DNA of 64,000 bases, taken from positions 372,001-436,000 of the forward strand of contig NZ_NOXW01000021.1 in assembly GCF_002251855.1 (NCBI RefSeq). Direction: 5' to 3'. Each line of letters starts with the position of its first letter. Position 1 is the stretch's first letter. The translations under genes and the position numbers were made by a program. Source of the stretch: Rhodoferax sp. TH121. GTDB lineage: Bacteria > Pseudomonadota > Gammaproteobacteria > Burkholderiales > Burkholderiaceae_C. Under the pieces are notes generated by a model. That model worked only from the letters and a program-made list of their open reading frames with translations. It did not search any database and was not told the DNA's origin. Positions 1-10,227 of this stretch are shown here, in pieces.

Positions 1-1
1 T

Positions 2-379
2 GTGGCCGCTATGAAGCCTGTGTCTCTGTCCTCTGATCAAGTTCCTGCCGAGCTGGTGGAGCGTGAGCGTTCCGTGGCCGCCGCCAAGGCTGCCGAAGAT
101 GCCGCAGTGGCAACAGCGGCTGGCAAGCCCGTGCAGTCCGCTGACATCGTCGCCAAACGCATTGAAGGTGGCGTGCAGAAGTTCCTCAAGGAAGTGTCCC
201 TGTTCAATCAGCCTTTCGTGAAAAACGACAAGCAGACCGTAGAGCAGATGCTGAAGGCAGTCAACACCACGGTGAAGGGTTTCACACTGTATGTGGTTGG
301 CGAGGGCATTGAGAAGAAAGTGGATGACTTTGCGGCAGAAGTTGCTGCGCAAGTCGCTGCTGCCAAGCAAGCTGCTTGA
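2..379 (+). CDS. tsf: Elongation factor Ts, C-terminal part
   Basis: This is the last 125 residues of EF-Ts, the guanine nucleotide exchange factor that recycles EF-Tu-GDP in the cytoplasm. The 5' end lies outside the window, so the first in-frame codon seen is not a start. The dimerisation and C-terminal module is visible, including the segment reading [15 protein letters not shown] followed by the KQTVEQMLK helix, typical of proteobacterial EF-Ts. The stop is followed 44 bases later by pyrH, the usual rpsB-tsf-pyrH-frr order. The call rests on both residues and context. Confidence 0.97.
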   Translation: MAAMKPVSLSSDQVPAELVERERSVAAAKAAEDAAVATAAGKPVQSADIVAKRIEGGVQKFLKEVSLFNQPFVKNDKQTVEQMLKAVNTTVKGFTLYVVGEGIEKKVDDFAAEVAAQVAAAKQAA

Positions 380-423
380 TTTCCAGACGTCGCCTATCAC
401 TATCCATTGTTCAGGAGTCGCCC

Positions 424-1146
424 ATGAGCCAAAATCATCCCGCCTATAAGCGCATTTTGTTGAAGCTGTCGGGTGAGGCGCTCATGGGGGATGACCAGTT
501 CGGGATCAATCGCGACACCATCGTTCGAATGGTGGATGAAATCGCCGAAGTCACGCGACTGGGGGTGGAGGTCGCGGTAGTGATTGGTGGCGGGAATATT
601 TTTCGGGGTGTGGCGGGCGGTTCCGTCGGCATGGACCGTGCGACCGCAGACTACATGGGGATGTTGGCGACAGTGATGAATGCGCTGGCGCTCGGAGACA
701 CTATGAACAATGCCGGGCTCACTGCCCGTGTAATGTCAGCCATTGGCATTGAGCAGGTCGTCGAACCGTATGTCCGCCCTAAGGCCTTGCAGTACCTCGA
801 AGAGGGCAAGGTCGTTATTTTTGCGGCAGGTACTGGAAATCCGTTCTTTACTACGGACACCGCTGCAGCATTGCGTGGCGCAGAAATCGGTGCCGAGATT
901 GTGCTCAAAGCAACCAAGGTGGATGGTGTCTACTCTGCCGATCCCAAAAAGGATCCGGCTGCCACCCGTTATTCTCAGATCACATTTGATGCTGCAATGA
1001 CGCAGAACTTGGGCATCATGGATGCCGCAGCATTTGCGTTGTGTCGCGACCAGAAGCTGCCCATCAAGGTCTTCTCTATCTTCAAACACGGCGCCCTCAA
1101 GCGCGTCGTCATGGGCGAAGATGAAGGCACATTGGTTCACGTTTGA
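424..1146 (+). CDS. pyrH: Uridylate kinase (UMP kinase)
   Basis: A 240-residue hexameric UMP kinase of the amino-acid kinase fold, converting UMP to UDP in pyrimidine nucleotide synthesis. The N-terminal [14 protein letters not shown], the glycine-rich [11 protein letters not shown] and the [19 protein letters not shown] segment, which carries the UMP-binding residues, are all present. The reading frame is open further upstream. The ATG at 424 is chosen because it follows a GGAG at about 413 and gives the usual N-terminus starting [10 protein letters not shown]. It lies between tsf and frr, an order conserved across proteobacteria. Confidence 0.97.
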   Translation: MSQNHPAYKRILLKLSGEALMGDDQFGINRDTIVRMVDEIAEVTRLGVEVAVVIGGGNIFRGVAGGSVGMDRATADYMGMLATVMNALALGDTMNNAGLTARVMSAIGIEQVVEPYVRPKALQYLEEGKVVIFAAGTGNPFFTTDTAAALRGAEIGAEIVLKATKVDGVYSADPKKDPAATRYSQITFDAAMTQNLGIMDAAAFALCRDQKLPIKVFSIFKHGALKRVVMGEDEGTLVHV

Positions 1147-1163
1147 TTGCCAAGGAAGTCATC

Positions 1164-1724
1164 ATGTCACTCGTCGATATCAAAACCAATCTTGAGACCA
1201 AGATGGACCAGTCCATCGCTGCCTTTAAGAATAATTTGACCAAAGTCCGTACAGGACGTGCCAATCCAGCGCTGTTGGACACTGTGCAAGTTGACTATTA
1301 CGGCGCAATGCTACCCCTGAGCCAAGTTGCAAACCTGTCCTTGATTGATGCGCGAACGATCAGTGTTCAGCCATGGGAAAAGGGCATGAGCGCAAAGATT
1401 GAGAAAGCCATTCGTGAAAGTGATTTGGGCTTAAATCCTTCCAGTATGGGGGACTTGATTCGAGTGCCTATGCCGGCGATGACGGAAGAGCGTCGTCGCG
1501 AGTTGACAAAGGTGGTTCGTTCTGAAGGCGAGGCGGCAAAAATTGCTGTGCGCAACTTGCGGCGGGATGCCAACGAAGCTGTAAAGAAACTTGTCAAGGA
1601 AAAGCTCGCGTCGGAAGACGACCAGAAGCGCTCGGAAGCCGATGTTCAGAAGCTTACAGACAAGCACATCGCCGAAGTGGACAGGCTCGTTGCGTCCAAA
1701 GAGCAAGACATTATGGCCGTTTGA
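1164..1724 (+). CDS. frr: Ribosome recycling factor
   Basis: A 186-residue ribosome recycling factor that splits post-termination ribosomes together with EF-G. The family's signatures are visible: the N-terminal helix with [13 protein letters not shown], then [17 protein letters not shown] in the middle, and a charged long C-terminal helix. The ATG at 1164 is preferred over the upstream in-frame codon at 1143, which overlaps pyrH, because AAGGAAG at 1152-1158 is a well-spaced ribosome binding site. It is immediately followed by uppS. Confidence 0.97.
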   Translation: MSLVDIKTNLETKMDQSIAAFKNNLTKVRTGRANPALLDTVQVDYYGAMLPLSQVANLSLIDARTISVQPWEKGMSAKIEKAIRESDLGLNPSSMGDLIRVPMPAMTEERRRELTKVVRSEGEAAKIAVRNLRRDANEAVKKLVKEKLASEDDQKRSEADVQKLTDKHIAEVDRLVASKEQDIMAV

Positions 1725-1738
1725 CGCTCGGTTCCTCC

Positions 1739-2464
1739 ATGGCACATCCCGATGCTGGGCCGCAGCATATAGCCATCGTGATGGATGGTAATGGACGTTG
1801 GGCCACTAAACGGTTTTTACCGCGTATTGCTGGTCACAAACAAGGTGTTGATAACTTAAAACGCATAGTGCGTGCTTGTGCGCAGCGACAAATTGCTGTG
1901 CTGACTGTATTTGCTTTTTCGTCTGAGAACTGGAGCCGGCCTCAGGAAGAAGTGACAGGTCTTATGGATCTTCTTGCGGGAGCATTGTCGCGGGAGGTAT
2001 CCCAACTCAAGCAAGACGGTGTGCGTTTGCGATTTGTCGGTGATCGCTCTGGCTTGTCGGATCGTGTCCAAGCAGGCCTGACCCGTGCAGAGTTGGATAC
2101 GATGGATAACCGTTTGTTGACACTCAATGTGTGTTTCAACTACGGCGGACGTTGGGAAATTGCGCAAGCCGCAGCTGATCTCGCTGCGCGTGGCGAGGCA
2201 ATTACTGAAAGCTCCTTGTCCCAGGTATTGCTGCGGAACATTGAGTCAGATCCCGATCTCCTGATACGTACAGGAGGGGAGTTCCGTTTGAGCAATTTTC
2301 TGCTTTGGCAGGCCGCTTACACAGAGCTGCATTTCAGTCCGGCCTTTTGGCCGGATTTTGACGAACACGCGTTGGACTTGGCGATTACCGAATACCATGC
2401 CCGTGAACGGCGTTTTGGCAAAACGTCGGCCCAAGTAGCGCAAGCCAGCGTTCCACCTCTTTAA
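1739..2464 (+). CDS. uppS: Undecaprenyl diphosphate synthase
   Basis: A cis-prenyltransferase of about 241 residues that adds eight isopentenyl units to farnesyl diphosphate, giving the C55 lipid carrier for peptidoglycan and LPS. The catalytic IVMDGNGRWA motif lies near the N-terminus, the TVFAFSSENWSRP and LNVCFNYGGRWEI segments follow, and DLLIRTGGEFRLSNFL is the C-terminal signature. The ATG at 1739 gives a typical length. A TTG at 1721 that overlaps the frr stop is possible, and neither has a convincing Shine-Dalgarno. The product feeds the envelope pathways encoded downstream. Confidence 0.95.
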   Translation: MAHPDAGPQHIAIVMDGNGRWATKRFLPRIAGHKQGVDNLKRIVRACAQRQIAVLTVFAFSSENWSRPQEEVTGLMDLLAGALSREVSQLKQDGVRLRFVGDRSGLSDRVQAGLTRAELDTMDNRLLTLNVCFNYGGRWEIAQAAADLAARGEAITESSLSQVLLRNIESDPDLLIRTGGEFRLSNFLLWQAAYTELHFSPAFWPDFDEHALDLAITEYHARERRFGKTSAQVAQASVPPL

Positions 2465-2474
2465 AAGGATACCC

Positions 2475-3320
2475 ATGTTGCGGCAGCGCGTGATCACGGC
2501 TTTGTTGCTTCTGGCGGTGCTGCTGCCCGCCGTTTTTTATCCTCAGCCCTTGGCTTTTGCAGTCGTGGCGACACTTCTCATTGCGGCGGGTGGTTGGGAA
2601 TGGGCTCGTTTGAATCAATTTGGCAATTTCGAAGCTTTAGTCACGGGTGTGGTTTGCGTCGCAGTGTGCACTGTATTGCTGTACTTTTCCGACGGAGATA
2701 TGCCTGTGGCTGGCCTTTGGCTTGCTGTTGCTGCGCTGTGGGTTTTGGGGGGTAGCTGGTTGCTTGCCCGTGGTGCTGCAAGTTGGATATCACTTCCGAA
2801 GCCCGTTCGCTGGTCAGCCGGTGTGGCCTGTCTTTGCGCCGCTTGGTTGGCGGTCACGCAGGCGCGTGTAATAGGTATTAATTTCCTCTTTTCGGTCATG
2901 GTGTTGGTGTGGGTGGCTGACATCGCTGCATATTTTTCAGGCCGTCTGCTCGGGGGTAAATTGTTTGCTCGTAAGCTTGCCCCCACCATTAGTCCGGGTA
3001 AAACTTGGGAGGGGGTATTGGGTGGCTTGTTTGGGGTGGCGCTGTGTGCACTGCTCTGGATATTGGTGGAGCAACGTGTGCGTTTGGACAGTGTCAGCAT
3101 TTACAGTCGGCTCTGGCAGCGGGGTGCGCTCGTCACTGCGGTAGCCATTGTGTGGATGGCGGCTTGGAGTGTAGTGGGAGATTTGGTGGAGTCACTGATC
3201 AAACGTAGCGCGGGCGTGAAGGACAGCAGCAACCTGTTGCCAGGCCATGGTGGTGTGTTGGACCGTTTGGATGCGCTGTTGCCCGTGCTTCCCATGGCCA
3301 TGATGTTGCAGTCACTATGA
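2475..3320 (+). CDS. cdsA: Phosphatidate cytidylyltransferase
   Basis: A polytopic inner-membrane enzyme of 281 residues that makes CDP-diacylglycerol from phosphatidate and CTP, the branch point of phospholipid synthesis. Several hydrophobic helices fill the N-terminal half. The family signature appears near the C-terminus as the SVVGDLVESLIKRSAGVKDS stretch followed by LPGHGGVLDRLDALL. The ATG at 2475 follows AAAAGGA at 2463-2469. Its stop overlaps the dxr start by four bases, implying translational coupling. Confidence 0.95.
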   Translation: MLRQRVITALLLLAVLLPAVFYPQPLAFAVVATLLIAAGGWEWARLNQFGNFEALVTGVVCVAVCTVLLYFSDGDMPVAGLWLAVAALWVLGGSWLLARGAASWISLPKPVRWSAGVACLCAAWLAVTQARVIGINFLFSVMVLVWVADIAAYFSGRLLGGKLFARKLAPTISPGKTWEGVLGGLFGVALCALLWILVEQRVRLDSVSIYSRLWQRGALVTAVAIVWMAAWSVVGDLVESLIKRSAGVKDSSNLLPGHGGVLDRLDALLPVLPMAMMLQSL

Positions 3321-4516
3321 GTGCCCTTCCACGTCGCATTGCCGTGCTAGGGGCGACAGGATCCATTGGCGTGAATACGCTGGATGTCATTGCGCGGCAT
3401 CCGAACCAGTTCGAGGCATTTGTATTGACGGCCTCGACGAACGTTGAGGCAATGCTGGCCCAGTGCCTGCGCCACCGCCCTCAGTTTGCTGTAATGGTCA
3501 GTGAGCAGCATGCCGTTGAGTTGCGCACGCGTCTGCGTGGCGCTGGCGTATCCACTGAGGTACTCAGTGGCGCGACCGCCCTGGAAACCATGGCTTCGCA
3601 TCCGGATGTAGATACGGTCATGGCTGCGATTGTGGGGGCAGCAGGGCTGCCATCGTGTATGGCGGCTGCACGGGCAGGTAAGCGTTTGCTCTTGGCCAAC
3701 AAGGAAGCTTTGGTGGTGGGCGGACAGCTGTTCATGGATGCGGTGCTGTCCGGTGGTGCTACTTTGTTACCCATTGATAGCGAGCACTCCGCGATCTTCC
3801 AGTCGCTACCAGAAAGTCGTTCACTTTGGTCCACAACGGTGGACAAAATTATCCTCACTGCATCTGGCGGTCCTTTTCGCACGCGTGACCCTAAGACACT
3901 GTATCAGGTGACTCCCGAGCAAGCCTGTGCCCACCCCAACTGGGTAATGGGGCGGAAAATTTCGGTAGATTCGGCCACCATGATGAACAAGGCACTCGAA
4001 GTCATAGAGGCGCGTTACTTGTTCGGAATGCCCGCTGAACGGATTGAGGTGGTGATTCATCCGCAAAGTGTGATTCACTCCATGGTGCAGTTTATAGACA
4101 ATTCCGTAGTTGCCCAGCTAGGAACCCCCGATATGCGTGGTCCGATTGCGTATGGATTGTCTTGGCCGCACCGCGTTGTGTCTGGATCTGCGGCCATTGA
4201 TTTCTCCCAATTGGCTGGTTTGAGTTTTGAGGCCATTCATGCCCATGACCACTCGGAGCGCTTTCCTGGTTTGCAACTGGCTTGGGATGCCATGTCTGGT
4301 CCTCAGGGCACGACTGCCGTTCTCAATGCCGCCAATGAGATTGCAGTGGCAGCGTTTCTTGGGCGTGAGATTCGGTTCGACCAGATTCATCGGGTCAATA
4401 TGGAAACTCTCGCCTCAACCAAATTTTCCGCCCCGCGGTCTATTGACGATCTTTTGGAGATTGATCAGTCGGCCAGGCAGATAGCCCAGCGGACCATATC
4501 TAGGCTGGCACCTTAA
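3317..4516 (+). CDS. dxr: 1-deoxy-D-xylulose 5-phosphate reductoisomerase
   Basis: The 399-residue NADPH-dependent enzyme forming 2-C-methyl-D-erythritol 4-phosphate, the committed step of the non-mevalonate isoprenoid pathway. The N-terminal GATGSIGVNTLDV is the NADPH loop. ANKEALVVGG and PIDSEHSAIFQSL carry metal and substrate ligands, and KISVDSATMMNKALEVIEA is the classic signature. Its ATGA overlap with the cdsA stop and the following rseP match the conserved uppS-cdsA-dxr-rseP-bamA order. It supplies precursors used by uppS. Confidence 0.97.
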   Translation: MSALPRRIAVLGATGSIGVNTLDVIARHPNQFEAFVLTASTNVEAMLAQCLRHRPQFAVMVSEQHAVELRTRLRGAGVSTEVLSGATALETMASHPDVDTVMAAIVGAAGLPSCMAAARAGKRLLLANKEALVVGGQLFMDAVLSGGATLLPIDSEHSAIFQSLPESRSLWSTTVDKIILTASGGPFRTRDPKTLYQVTPEQACAHPNWVMGRKISVDSATMMNKALEVIEARYLFGMPAERIEVVIHPQSVIHSMVQFIDNSVVAQLGTPDMRGPIAYGLSWPHRVVSGSAAIDFSQLAGLSFEAIHAHDHSERFPGLQLAWDAMSGPQGTTAVLNAANEIAVAAFLGREIRFDQIHRVNMETLASTKFSAPRSIDDLLEIDQSARQIAQRTISRLAP

Positions 4517-4534
4517 CCACGAGGAGGCATTGCC

Positions 4535-5911
4535 ATGCAAACGGCTGCTGCGTTCGTATTTGCACTTGCGATCTTGATTGCTGTGCATGAATGGGGGCAC
4601 TACCGCGTGGCGGTGGCGTCAGGTGTCAAAGTTTTGCGCTTCTCGATAGGTTTTGGTCCGAAGATTTGGGGGTGGACCTCTCCGCGGTCTGGCACGGAGT
4701 TTGTGTTGTGTATGTTGCCTCTTGGCGGCTACGTAAAAATGCTAGATGGGCGCGAAGGCCCCGTAGACCATGCCGAGTCTCATCGCGCTTTTGACGCCCA
4801 AAGCTTGCGAATCCGCTCTTGCATTGTGGCCGCTGGTCCGCTGGCCAATTTGGTGCTGGCTATTATGCTCTATAGCATCGTCTACTGGTCTGGCTCCGTA
4901 CAGTTGGATGCTGTGCTTTCTCGTCCGCTGGCCGGCTCTGTTGCGGCCCAAGCCGGGTTCGTGGGGGGGGAGCGTGTTTTGGCTGCTGGCACTGACCCCA
5001 GCACTATGGAGCACGTCCAGTCGTTTGAAGACTTTCGGTGGTGGTTGACGCAGGCCGCGCTGGCCAAAGCCAATTTGTTTGTTGAGTACCAAGAGTCTGC
5101 CTCTGCCACAGGAGATGCAGGTACCGTACTGAGACGCACACTGGACTTGGGTGCCTTGGACACGCGGCTTGCGGACGCCCGTCTCTTTCGCGCCATCGGC
5201 TGGCAGGGGCCTTTGTCGGCTGCGCTTATTGGGGATGTTGTTCCAGGTGGGGCCGCCGACTACGCGGGTTTGAAGGCAGGTGATTTAGTCACCCACGTGG
5301 ACGACATTCCAATGGTGGACGCCGCGCAGCTGCGTGAACTGATTCGTTCGGCAGGCATTGCCAACCCTGTTGCTGCCCAGCGTTGGCAATTGGACCGTGA
5401 TGGTCAGCGAGTTGTTCTATGGGTCAAGCCCCGCCAAGAGTCGGTGGATGGACAGTTGATCGGTCGAGTGAACGCAATGGTGGGTGACAAGCCTCTGACG
5501 GTAATGGTTCAATACGGCTTGTGGGAGGGTGTGGAGCGATCGCTGGTGCGCACCTGGGAAGTGTCTATATTGACGCTCAAAATGATGGGCAAGATGGTCG
5601 TCGGAGAAGCTTCCCTGAAGAACCTTAGTGGCCCCCTGACTATTGCTGATTACGCTGGTAAATCGGCGGCAGTGGGATGGTCCCAGTATTTGGTGTTTTT
5701 GGCACTGATCAGCATCAGCCTTGGTGTTCTGAATTTGCTGCCCATCCCGGTCCTCGATGGGGGACACCTGATGTATTATCTTTGGGAGTCGTTGACAGGG
5801 CGCCCTGTGTCTGATGCATGGATGGGTTTCCTGCAGCGTGCTGGCTTGGGTGTGCTCTTGGCAATGATGTCGATTGCGGTATTCAACGATGTGGCCCAAC
5901 TCTTGAGTTGA
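4535..5911 (+). CDS. rseP: Site-2 protease RseP
   Basis: An intramembrane zinc metalloprotease of 458 residues that cleaves the anti-sigma factor RseA after DegS in the sigma-E envelope stress response. The HEWGH zinc motif lies in the first membrane helix (residues 18-22). Two PDZ-like regions occupy the periplasmic middle, and the LPIPVLDGGHL motif with the third metal ligand is near the C-terminus. The start at 4535 has a strong GAGGAGG at 4521-4527. Its position just before bamA fits a role in monitoring outer-membrane protein assembly. Confidence 0.96.
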   Translation: MQTAAAFVFALAILIAVHEWGHYRVAVASGVKVLRFSIGFGPKIWGWTSPRSGTEFVLCMLPLGGYVKMLDGREGPVDHAESHRAFDAQSLRIRSCIVAAGPLANLVLAIMLYSIVYWSGSVQLDAVLSRPLAGSVAAQAGFVGGERVLAAGTDPSTMEHVQSFEDFRWWLTQAALAKANLFVEYQESASATGDAGTVLRRTLDLGALDTRLADARLFRAIGWQGPLSAALIGDVVPGGAADYAGLKAGDLVTHVDDIPMVDAAQLRELIRSAGIANPVAAQRWQLDRDGQRVVLWVKPRQESVDGQLIGRVNAMVGDKPLTVMVQYGLWEGVERSLVRTWEVSILTLKMMGKMVVGEASLKNLSGPLTIADYAGKSAAVGWSQYLVFLALISISLGVLNLLPIPVLDGGHLMYYLWESLTGRPVSDAWMGFLQRAGLGVLLAMMSIAVFNDVAQLLS

Positions 5912-5958
5912 GCGTGTGCCTACAGGCTGCGCAGCCCACACTTTTAGAACTGGCAACT

Positions 5959-8256
5959 ATGTATTTCAAACGATCTTCTTTGCGCGCTGTCGCTTGCTCC
6001 TTGGCGATTGGGCTGGTGGCGCAAGCTGCGATGGCGCTGGAGCCATTTGCGGTCCGCGACATTCGCGTGGAGGGCTTGCAGAGGGTGGAAGCTGGAACCA
6101 TTTTTGCGTCTTTGCCTGTGCGTGTGGGGGACACCTACACAGATGACAAAGCCGCAGCGTCTATCCGCGCTTTGTTCGGCTTGGGATTGTTCAAGGATGT
6201 CCGGATTGAAGCGAACAACGGCGTTTTAGTGGTTATTGTTGAAGAGCGTCCCACGGTCGCCGATGTGGACTTCACCGGCACCCGTGAGTTTGACAAGGAC
6301 GTGCTCAAGAAAGCCTTGCGCGAAACTGGGCTGACTGAAGGACGGCCTTTTGACAAAGCCTTGGTAGACCGGGCTGAGCAAGAGCTCAAGCGCCAGTACA
6401 TCAATAAAAGCATGTATGCCACCGAGGTTGTCACGACAGTGACGCCCATCGAGCGCAATCGCGTCAACTTGAGTTTTGCGGTTGTGGAGGGGGAGACCGC
6501 AAAAATCAATGACATCAAAATTGTGGGGGCCAACGCGTTTTCACAGAGCACTTTGCGGGATTTGTTTGATTCCGACACGGGTAATTGGTTGAGTTGGTAC
6601 ACCAAGTCCAACCGCTACTCGCGCACCAAGCTCAATGCAGATATTGAGTCTTTGCGCTCTTACTACCTTTCACGCGGCTACCTGGAGTTCAAAGTGGACT
6701 CCACGCAGGTTGCCATTTCCCCGAACAAACAGGACATTGATATCACCATCAACGTTACAGAGGGCGAGCGGTTTGTAGTCTCCAGCATCAAGCTGGCGGG
6801 CAATTACTTGGCCAAAGACGAAGAGTTTCAGTCCCTGATCGCGATCAAGGCCGGGGAGGCCTACAACGCGACCGAGGTAACACAAACGACCAAGGCCTTC
6901 AACGATTACTTTGCCAATTTCGGTTACGCCTTCGCGCGCACCGAAGCGCGGACTGACATTGATCGCACGACCAACCGCGTTGCGATTACGCTGGTTGCAG
7001 AGCCCTCTCGCAGGGTGTATGTGCGGCGTATCAATGTGGCTGGCAACGACCGTACGCGCGATGAAGTGATTCGCCGTGAATTTCGACAACTGGAGGCGGC
7101 GTGGTACGACGGTGAAAAAATCCGCCAGTCCCGCAATCGTGTTGACCGCTTGGGGTACTTTACAGAAGTCGGTATCGAAACGCAGGAGGTGTCTGGAGCG
7201 CCGGACCAGGTGGACCTGACTGTAAACGTGACTGAGAAGCCCACCGGCAGCATCAGTCTGGGGGCCGGTATTTCGAGCGCGGATGGCTTGGGTTTGTCTT
7301 TCGGCTTCAAGCAGGAAAACGCATTTGGTTCGGGTAATTCTCTTGGGGTAGAGATCAACACAAGCAAGACCAACCGTACGGTGGTCTTCAGTACCACCAA
7401 CCCCTACTTCACAGAAGATGGCGTGTCGCGCTCGATTGACGTGTACCAACGTACGTCTCGTCCTTATGACGATGTCGATACCTATGCGATCGAAACCACA
7501 GGCGCGGCTGTGCGCTTTGGGATTCCATTTACCGATTCGGACACCGTATACCTAGGCGTTGGTGCAGACCGCACCCGCATCATTCCCGGTACGTTGTTGC
7601 CAACCGTCTACCAAGATTACGCGAACGAATTTGGCTACAGCAGCACAGCACTGCCGTTTACGCTTGGTTGGTCACGTGACACGCGTGACAGTGCCTTGGT
7701 ACCCAGCACAGGCAAGGTGCTGCGTACCAGCGCGGAATGGAGTGTTGGCGGCGATTTGCGGTACGCACGTGGTACGGCGCAGTATCAGCAGTTCTTCCCC
7801 ATTTCCCGCAAGGTCACTGCAGCCTTTAACTCAGAGATCGCATTGGGAGCTGCGACTGGCAGCACCACCTATCCGGTGTTTAAAAACTATTACGCGGGCG
7901 GCTTGGGCTCCGTGCGGGGTTTTGAGCAGGGCAGCCTGACCACTGCAGCTCAGCGTGCGGGGTCCTTGACAGCCACTGGCGGCACAAAGCGCATCACCTT
8001 CAATGGAGAACTGCTTGCGCCACTGCCCGGTGGCGGCAACGACCGTACCTTGCGTGTGTACGGTTTTGTGGATGCCGGTGGCATTTACGGGGCTGACGAA
8101 TCTATCCAGCTGGGCGACATGCGATCTTCGTTTGGTGTGGGTATCAGCTGGATTTCTCCGGTGGGCCCTCTGCGTTTGGCATTTGCCCGTCCCATTACCA
8201 AATTTGAAGGCGATAAAATCCAAGGTCTTCAATTCCAGATCGGAACAACTTTCTAA
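5959..8256 (+). CDS. bamA: Outer membrane protein assembly factor BamA
   Basis: A 765-residue Omp85 protein, the core of the BAM complex that inserts beta-barrel proteins into the outer membrane. A signal peptide runs to about residue 24, ending AAMA just before LEPFAVRDIRVEG. POTRA domains follow up to about residue 420, and a C-terminal 16-strand barrel contains the GGLGSVRGFEQGSL loop, the equivalent of the conserved VRGF lid-lock motif. The protein ends in phenylalanine. The ATG at 5959 is chosen because it gives a proper signal peptide; the frame is open upstream into rseP. Skp follows with a one-base overlap. Confidence 0.97.
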   Translation: MYFKRSSLRAVACSLAIGLVAQAAMALEPFAVRDIRVEGLQRVEAGTIFASLPVRVGDTYTDDKAAASIRALFGLGLFKDVRIEANNGVLVVIVEERPTVADVDFTGTREFDKDVLKKALRETGLTEGRPFDKALVDRAEQELKRQYINKSMYATEVVTTVTPIERNRVNLSFAVVEGETAKINDIKIVGANAFSQSTLRDLFDSDTGNWLSWYTKSNRYSRTKLNADIESLRSYYLSRGYLEFKVDSTQVAISPNKQDIDITINVTEGERFVVSSIKLAGNYLAKDEEFQSLIAIKAGEAYNATEVTQTTKAFNDYFANFGYAFARTEARTDIDRTTNRVAITLVAEPSRRVYVRRINVAGNDRTRDEVIRREFRQLEAAWYDGEKIRQSRNRVDRLGYFTEVGIETQEVSGAPDQVDLTVNVTEKPTGSISLGAGISSADGLGLSFGFKQENAFGSGNSLGVEINTSKTNRTVVFSTTNPYFTEDGVSRSIDVYQRTSRPYDDVDTYAIETTGAAVRFGIPFTDSDTVYLGVGADRTRIIPGTLLPTVYQDYANEFGYSSTALPFTLGWSRDTRDSALVPSTGKVLRTSAEWSVGGDLRYARGTAQYQQFFPISRKVTAAFNSEIALGAATGSTTYPVFKNYYAGGLGSVRGFEQGSLTTAAQRAGSLTATGGTKRITFNGELLAPLPGGGNDRTLRVYGFVDAGGIYGADESIQLGDMRSSFGVGISWISPVGPLRLAFARPITKFEGDKIQGLQFQIGTTF

Positions 8257-8765
8257 TGAAACACTTCAAAGCAATGTGGGCCGCAGCACTGGTTCTGGCA
8301 TTTGCCGCCGTGGGTGCCCATGCCCAGGACTCCAAGATCGGGTACATCAACACCCAGCGCATCACCAGTGAGTCGGGGCCGGCAAAGGCCGCCCAAGCGA
8401 AGTTGGAGCAAGAGTTTTCCAAGCGTCAAAAAGAGTTGGCAGATCAACAGCAGTCGCTTAAAACTATGAGCGACCGCTTCGAGCGTGATGCTCCCACGCT
8501 GACCGAAACCCAGCGCGTGACACGCCAGAAAGAATTCGCCGAACAAAATCGTGATTTTCAGCGCAAGCAACGTGAGTTTCAAGAGGACCTGAATGGTCGC
8601 CGCAACGAAGAGTTGCAGCAGGTTTTGGACAAGGCCAACAAGGCGGTTAAGCAAGTAGCCGAAGCCGAGAAATACGACTTGGTGATTCAAGAGGTGGTGT
8701 ACAGCAACGCACGCCATGACATTACCGAGAAGGTTCTCAAGATTCTCAATAACGGCACCAAGTAA
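8256..8765 (+). CDS. skp: Periplasmic chaperone Skp (OmpH family)
   Basis: A 169-residue periplasmic chaperone that holds unfolded outer-membrane proteins on their way to BAM. A signal peptide ends at AHAQD, followed by SKIGYINTQRI, the conserved first strand. A long charged, Gln- and Lys-rich stretch (about residues 45-125) forms the coiled-coil tentacles of the trimer. The ATG overlaps the bamA stop by one base. The bamA-skp-lpxD order is standard. Confidence 0.95.
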   Translation: MKHFKAMWAAALVLAFAAVGAHAQDSKIGYINTQRITSESGPAKAAQAKLEQEFSKRQKELADQQQSLKTMSDRFERDAPTLTETQRVTRQKEFAEQNRDFQRKQREFQEDLNGRRNEELQQVLDKANKAVKQVAEAEKYDLVIQEVVYSNARHDITEKVLKILNNGTK

Positions 8766-8795
8766 GTCTTGGATCGCCGCGCGCGGGGGGAGTGT

Positions 8796-9779
8796 ATGGA
8801 TCTTGCCTCCATAGTGCGAGTATTGGGTGGTCAGCTGCACGGAGATCCGGCAATCCCAATCCAAGGGCTGGCACCGTTGGAAACGGCCGGGCCCCAAGAG
8901 TTGAGCTTTCTTAGCAACCCCAAGTACCAGCAGCAACTGGCGGCCTCCGGGGCCGCTTGTGTCATTGTGTCACCCGCCATGCAAGAGGTGGCGCTGGTAC
9001 GGGGGGCGTGTATCGTCACCTCACAGCCCTATCTCTACTTTGCCAAGGTGACACAGCTTTGGAAGCTGCATCGCAGCCAGCAAGGTGACGTGGCACCACA
9101 ACCCCAGGTGCATCCCAGCGCCGTGATAGACGCAACTGCCACTGTGGATGCGACGGCACGGATAGGCCCGCTATGCGTGGTCGAGGCAGGTGCCCGTATT
9201 GGTGCCGATACGGTTCTCAAGTCCCGCGTCACAGTGGGTGAGGACTGTGTGGTCGGCGAACGCTGCCTGTTGCACTCTGGGGTCGTCGTTGGTGCCGATG
9301 GCTTTGGCTTTGCCCCTGATGGCGAGCGCTGGGAAAAAATAGAGCAGCTGGGGGCCGTACAGATTGGCAACGATGTGGAGATTGGTGCCAACACCTGCAT
9401 TGACCGTGGTGCCTTGCAAGACACGGTCATTGAAGATGGCGTCAAGCTCGATAACCTCATCCAGATCGGACACAACGTACGCGTAGGCCGTAACACTGCC
9501 ATGGCTGGTTGCGTCGGCGTGGCGGGGTCGGCCACCATCGGCCCCAACTGCACCATCGGTGGCGGCGCCATCGTGTTGGGGCATTTGAAGGTGGGGGCGG
9601 GGGTGCATATTTCTGCGGCCACGGTAGTCAGCAAATCGATTTTGAAGCCCGGTCAGTACACCGGCATGTTCCCGATTGACGAGAACGCCTCGTGGGAGCG
9701 CAATGCAGCAACGCTCAAGCAGTTGCACAGCCTGCGCGACCGTATCAAAACCTTGGAAAAAGAGTTACAAAAATCATGA
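8796..9779 (+). CDS. lpxD: UDP-3-O-(3-hydroxyacyl)glucosamine N-acyltransferase
   Basis: A 327-residue left-handed beta-helix acyltransferase that adds the N-linked 3-hydroxyacyl chain to UDP-3-O-acylglucosamine, the third lipid A step. An N-terminal uridine-binding domain with [10 protein letters not shown] precedes many hexapeptide repeats. The [11 protein letters not shown] segment carries the catalytic histidine, and a C-terminal helix follows. ATG 8796 is preferred over an upstream TTG at 8769 because it follows GGGGGGAG. The stop overlaps the fabZ start (ATGA). Confidence 0.96.
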   Translation: MDLASIVRVLGGQLHGDPAIPIQGLAPLETAGPQELSFLSNPKYQQQLAASGAACVIVSPAMQEVALVRGACIVTSQPYLYFAKVTQLWKLHRSQQGDVAPQPQVHPSAVIDATATVDATARIGPLCVVEAGARIGADTVLKSRVTVGEDCVVGERCLLHSGVVVGADGFGFAPDGERWEKIEQLGAVQIGNDVEIGANTCIDRGALQDTVIEDGVKLDNLIQIGHNVRVGRNTAMAGCVGVAGSATIGPNCTIGGGAIVLGHLKVGAGVHISAATVVSKSILKPGQYTGMFPIDENASWERNAATLKQLHSLRDRIKTLEKELQKS

Positions 9780-10216
9780 TGGACATCCACAAAATCCTCA
9801 AGCAATTGCCCCACCGCTATCCCTTTCTGTTAGTGGATCGTGTGGTTGCGCTGGACAAGGGCAAGACGATCAAGGCACTGAAGAATGTCACCATCAACGA
9901 ACCTTTTTTTGAGGGCCATTTTCCGCATCGCCCCGTCATGCCGGGTGTGTTGATGCTGGAAGCGCTTGCGCAGGCCGCAGCCCTGCTGGCATTTGATGCA
10001 CTGGACACCGCACCCAATGACCAGATGGTGTATTACTTTGCCGGCATTGACGGTGCGCGTTTCAAGCGCCCCGTAGAGCCGGGTGACCAGTTGATGTTGA
10101 ATGTGGAAATGCTGCGTATGAAGGCTGGCATCTTCAAGTTCAAAGCCAGTGCCACCGTGGGTGACGAATTGGCCTGCGAGGCAGAGCTCACCTGCGCCAT
10201 GCGCAGCATTGCCTGA
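9776..10216 (+). CDS. fabZ: 3-hydroxyacyl-ACP dehydratase FabZ
   Basis: A hot-dog fold dehydratase of about 146 residues in type II fatty acid synthesis. The catalytic histidine lies in [20 protein letters not shown] and the glutamate is in the same helix. [13 protein letters not shown] is the usual N-terminus. Two adjacent ATG codons (9776 and 9779) are possible starts; the first overlaps the lpxD stop. An upstream extension inside lpxD is rejected. It competes with LpxA for 3-hydroxyacyl-ACP, so their linkage is functionally sensible. Confidence 0.96.
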   Translation: MMDIHKILKQLPHRYPFLLVDRVVALDKGKTIKALKNVTINEPFFEGHFPHRPVMPGVLMLEALAQAAALLAFDALDTAPNDQMVYYFAGIDGARFKRPVEPGDQLMLNVEMLRMKAGIFKFKASATVGDELACEAELTCAMRSIA

Positions 10217-10227
10217 GGAGTCGGCGC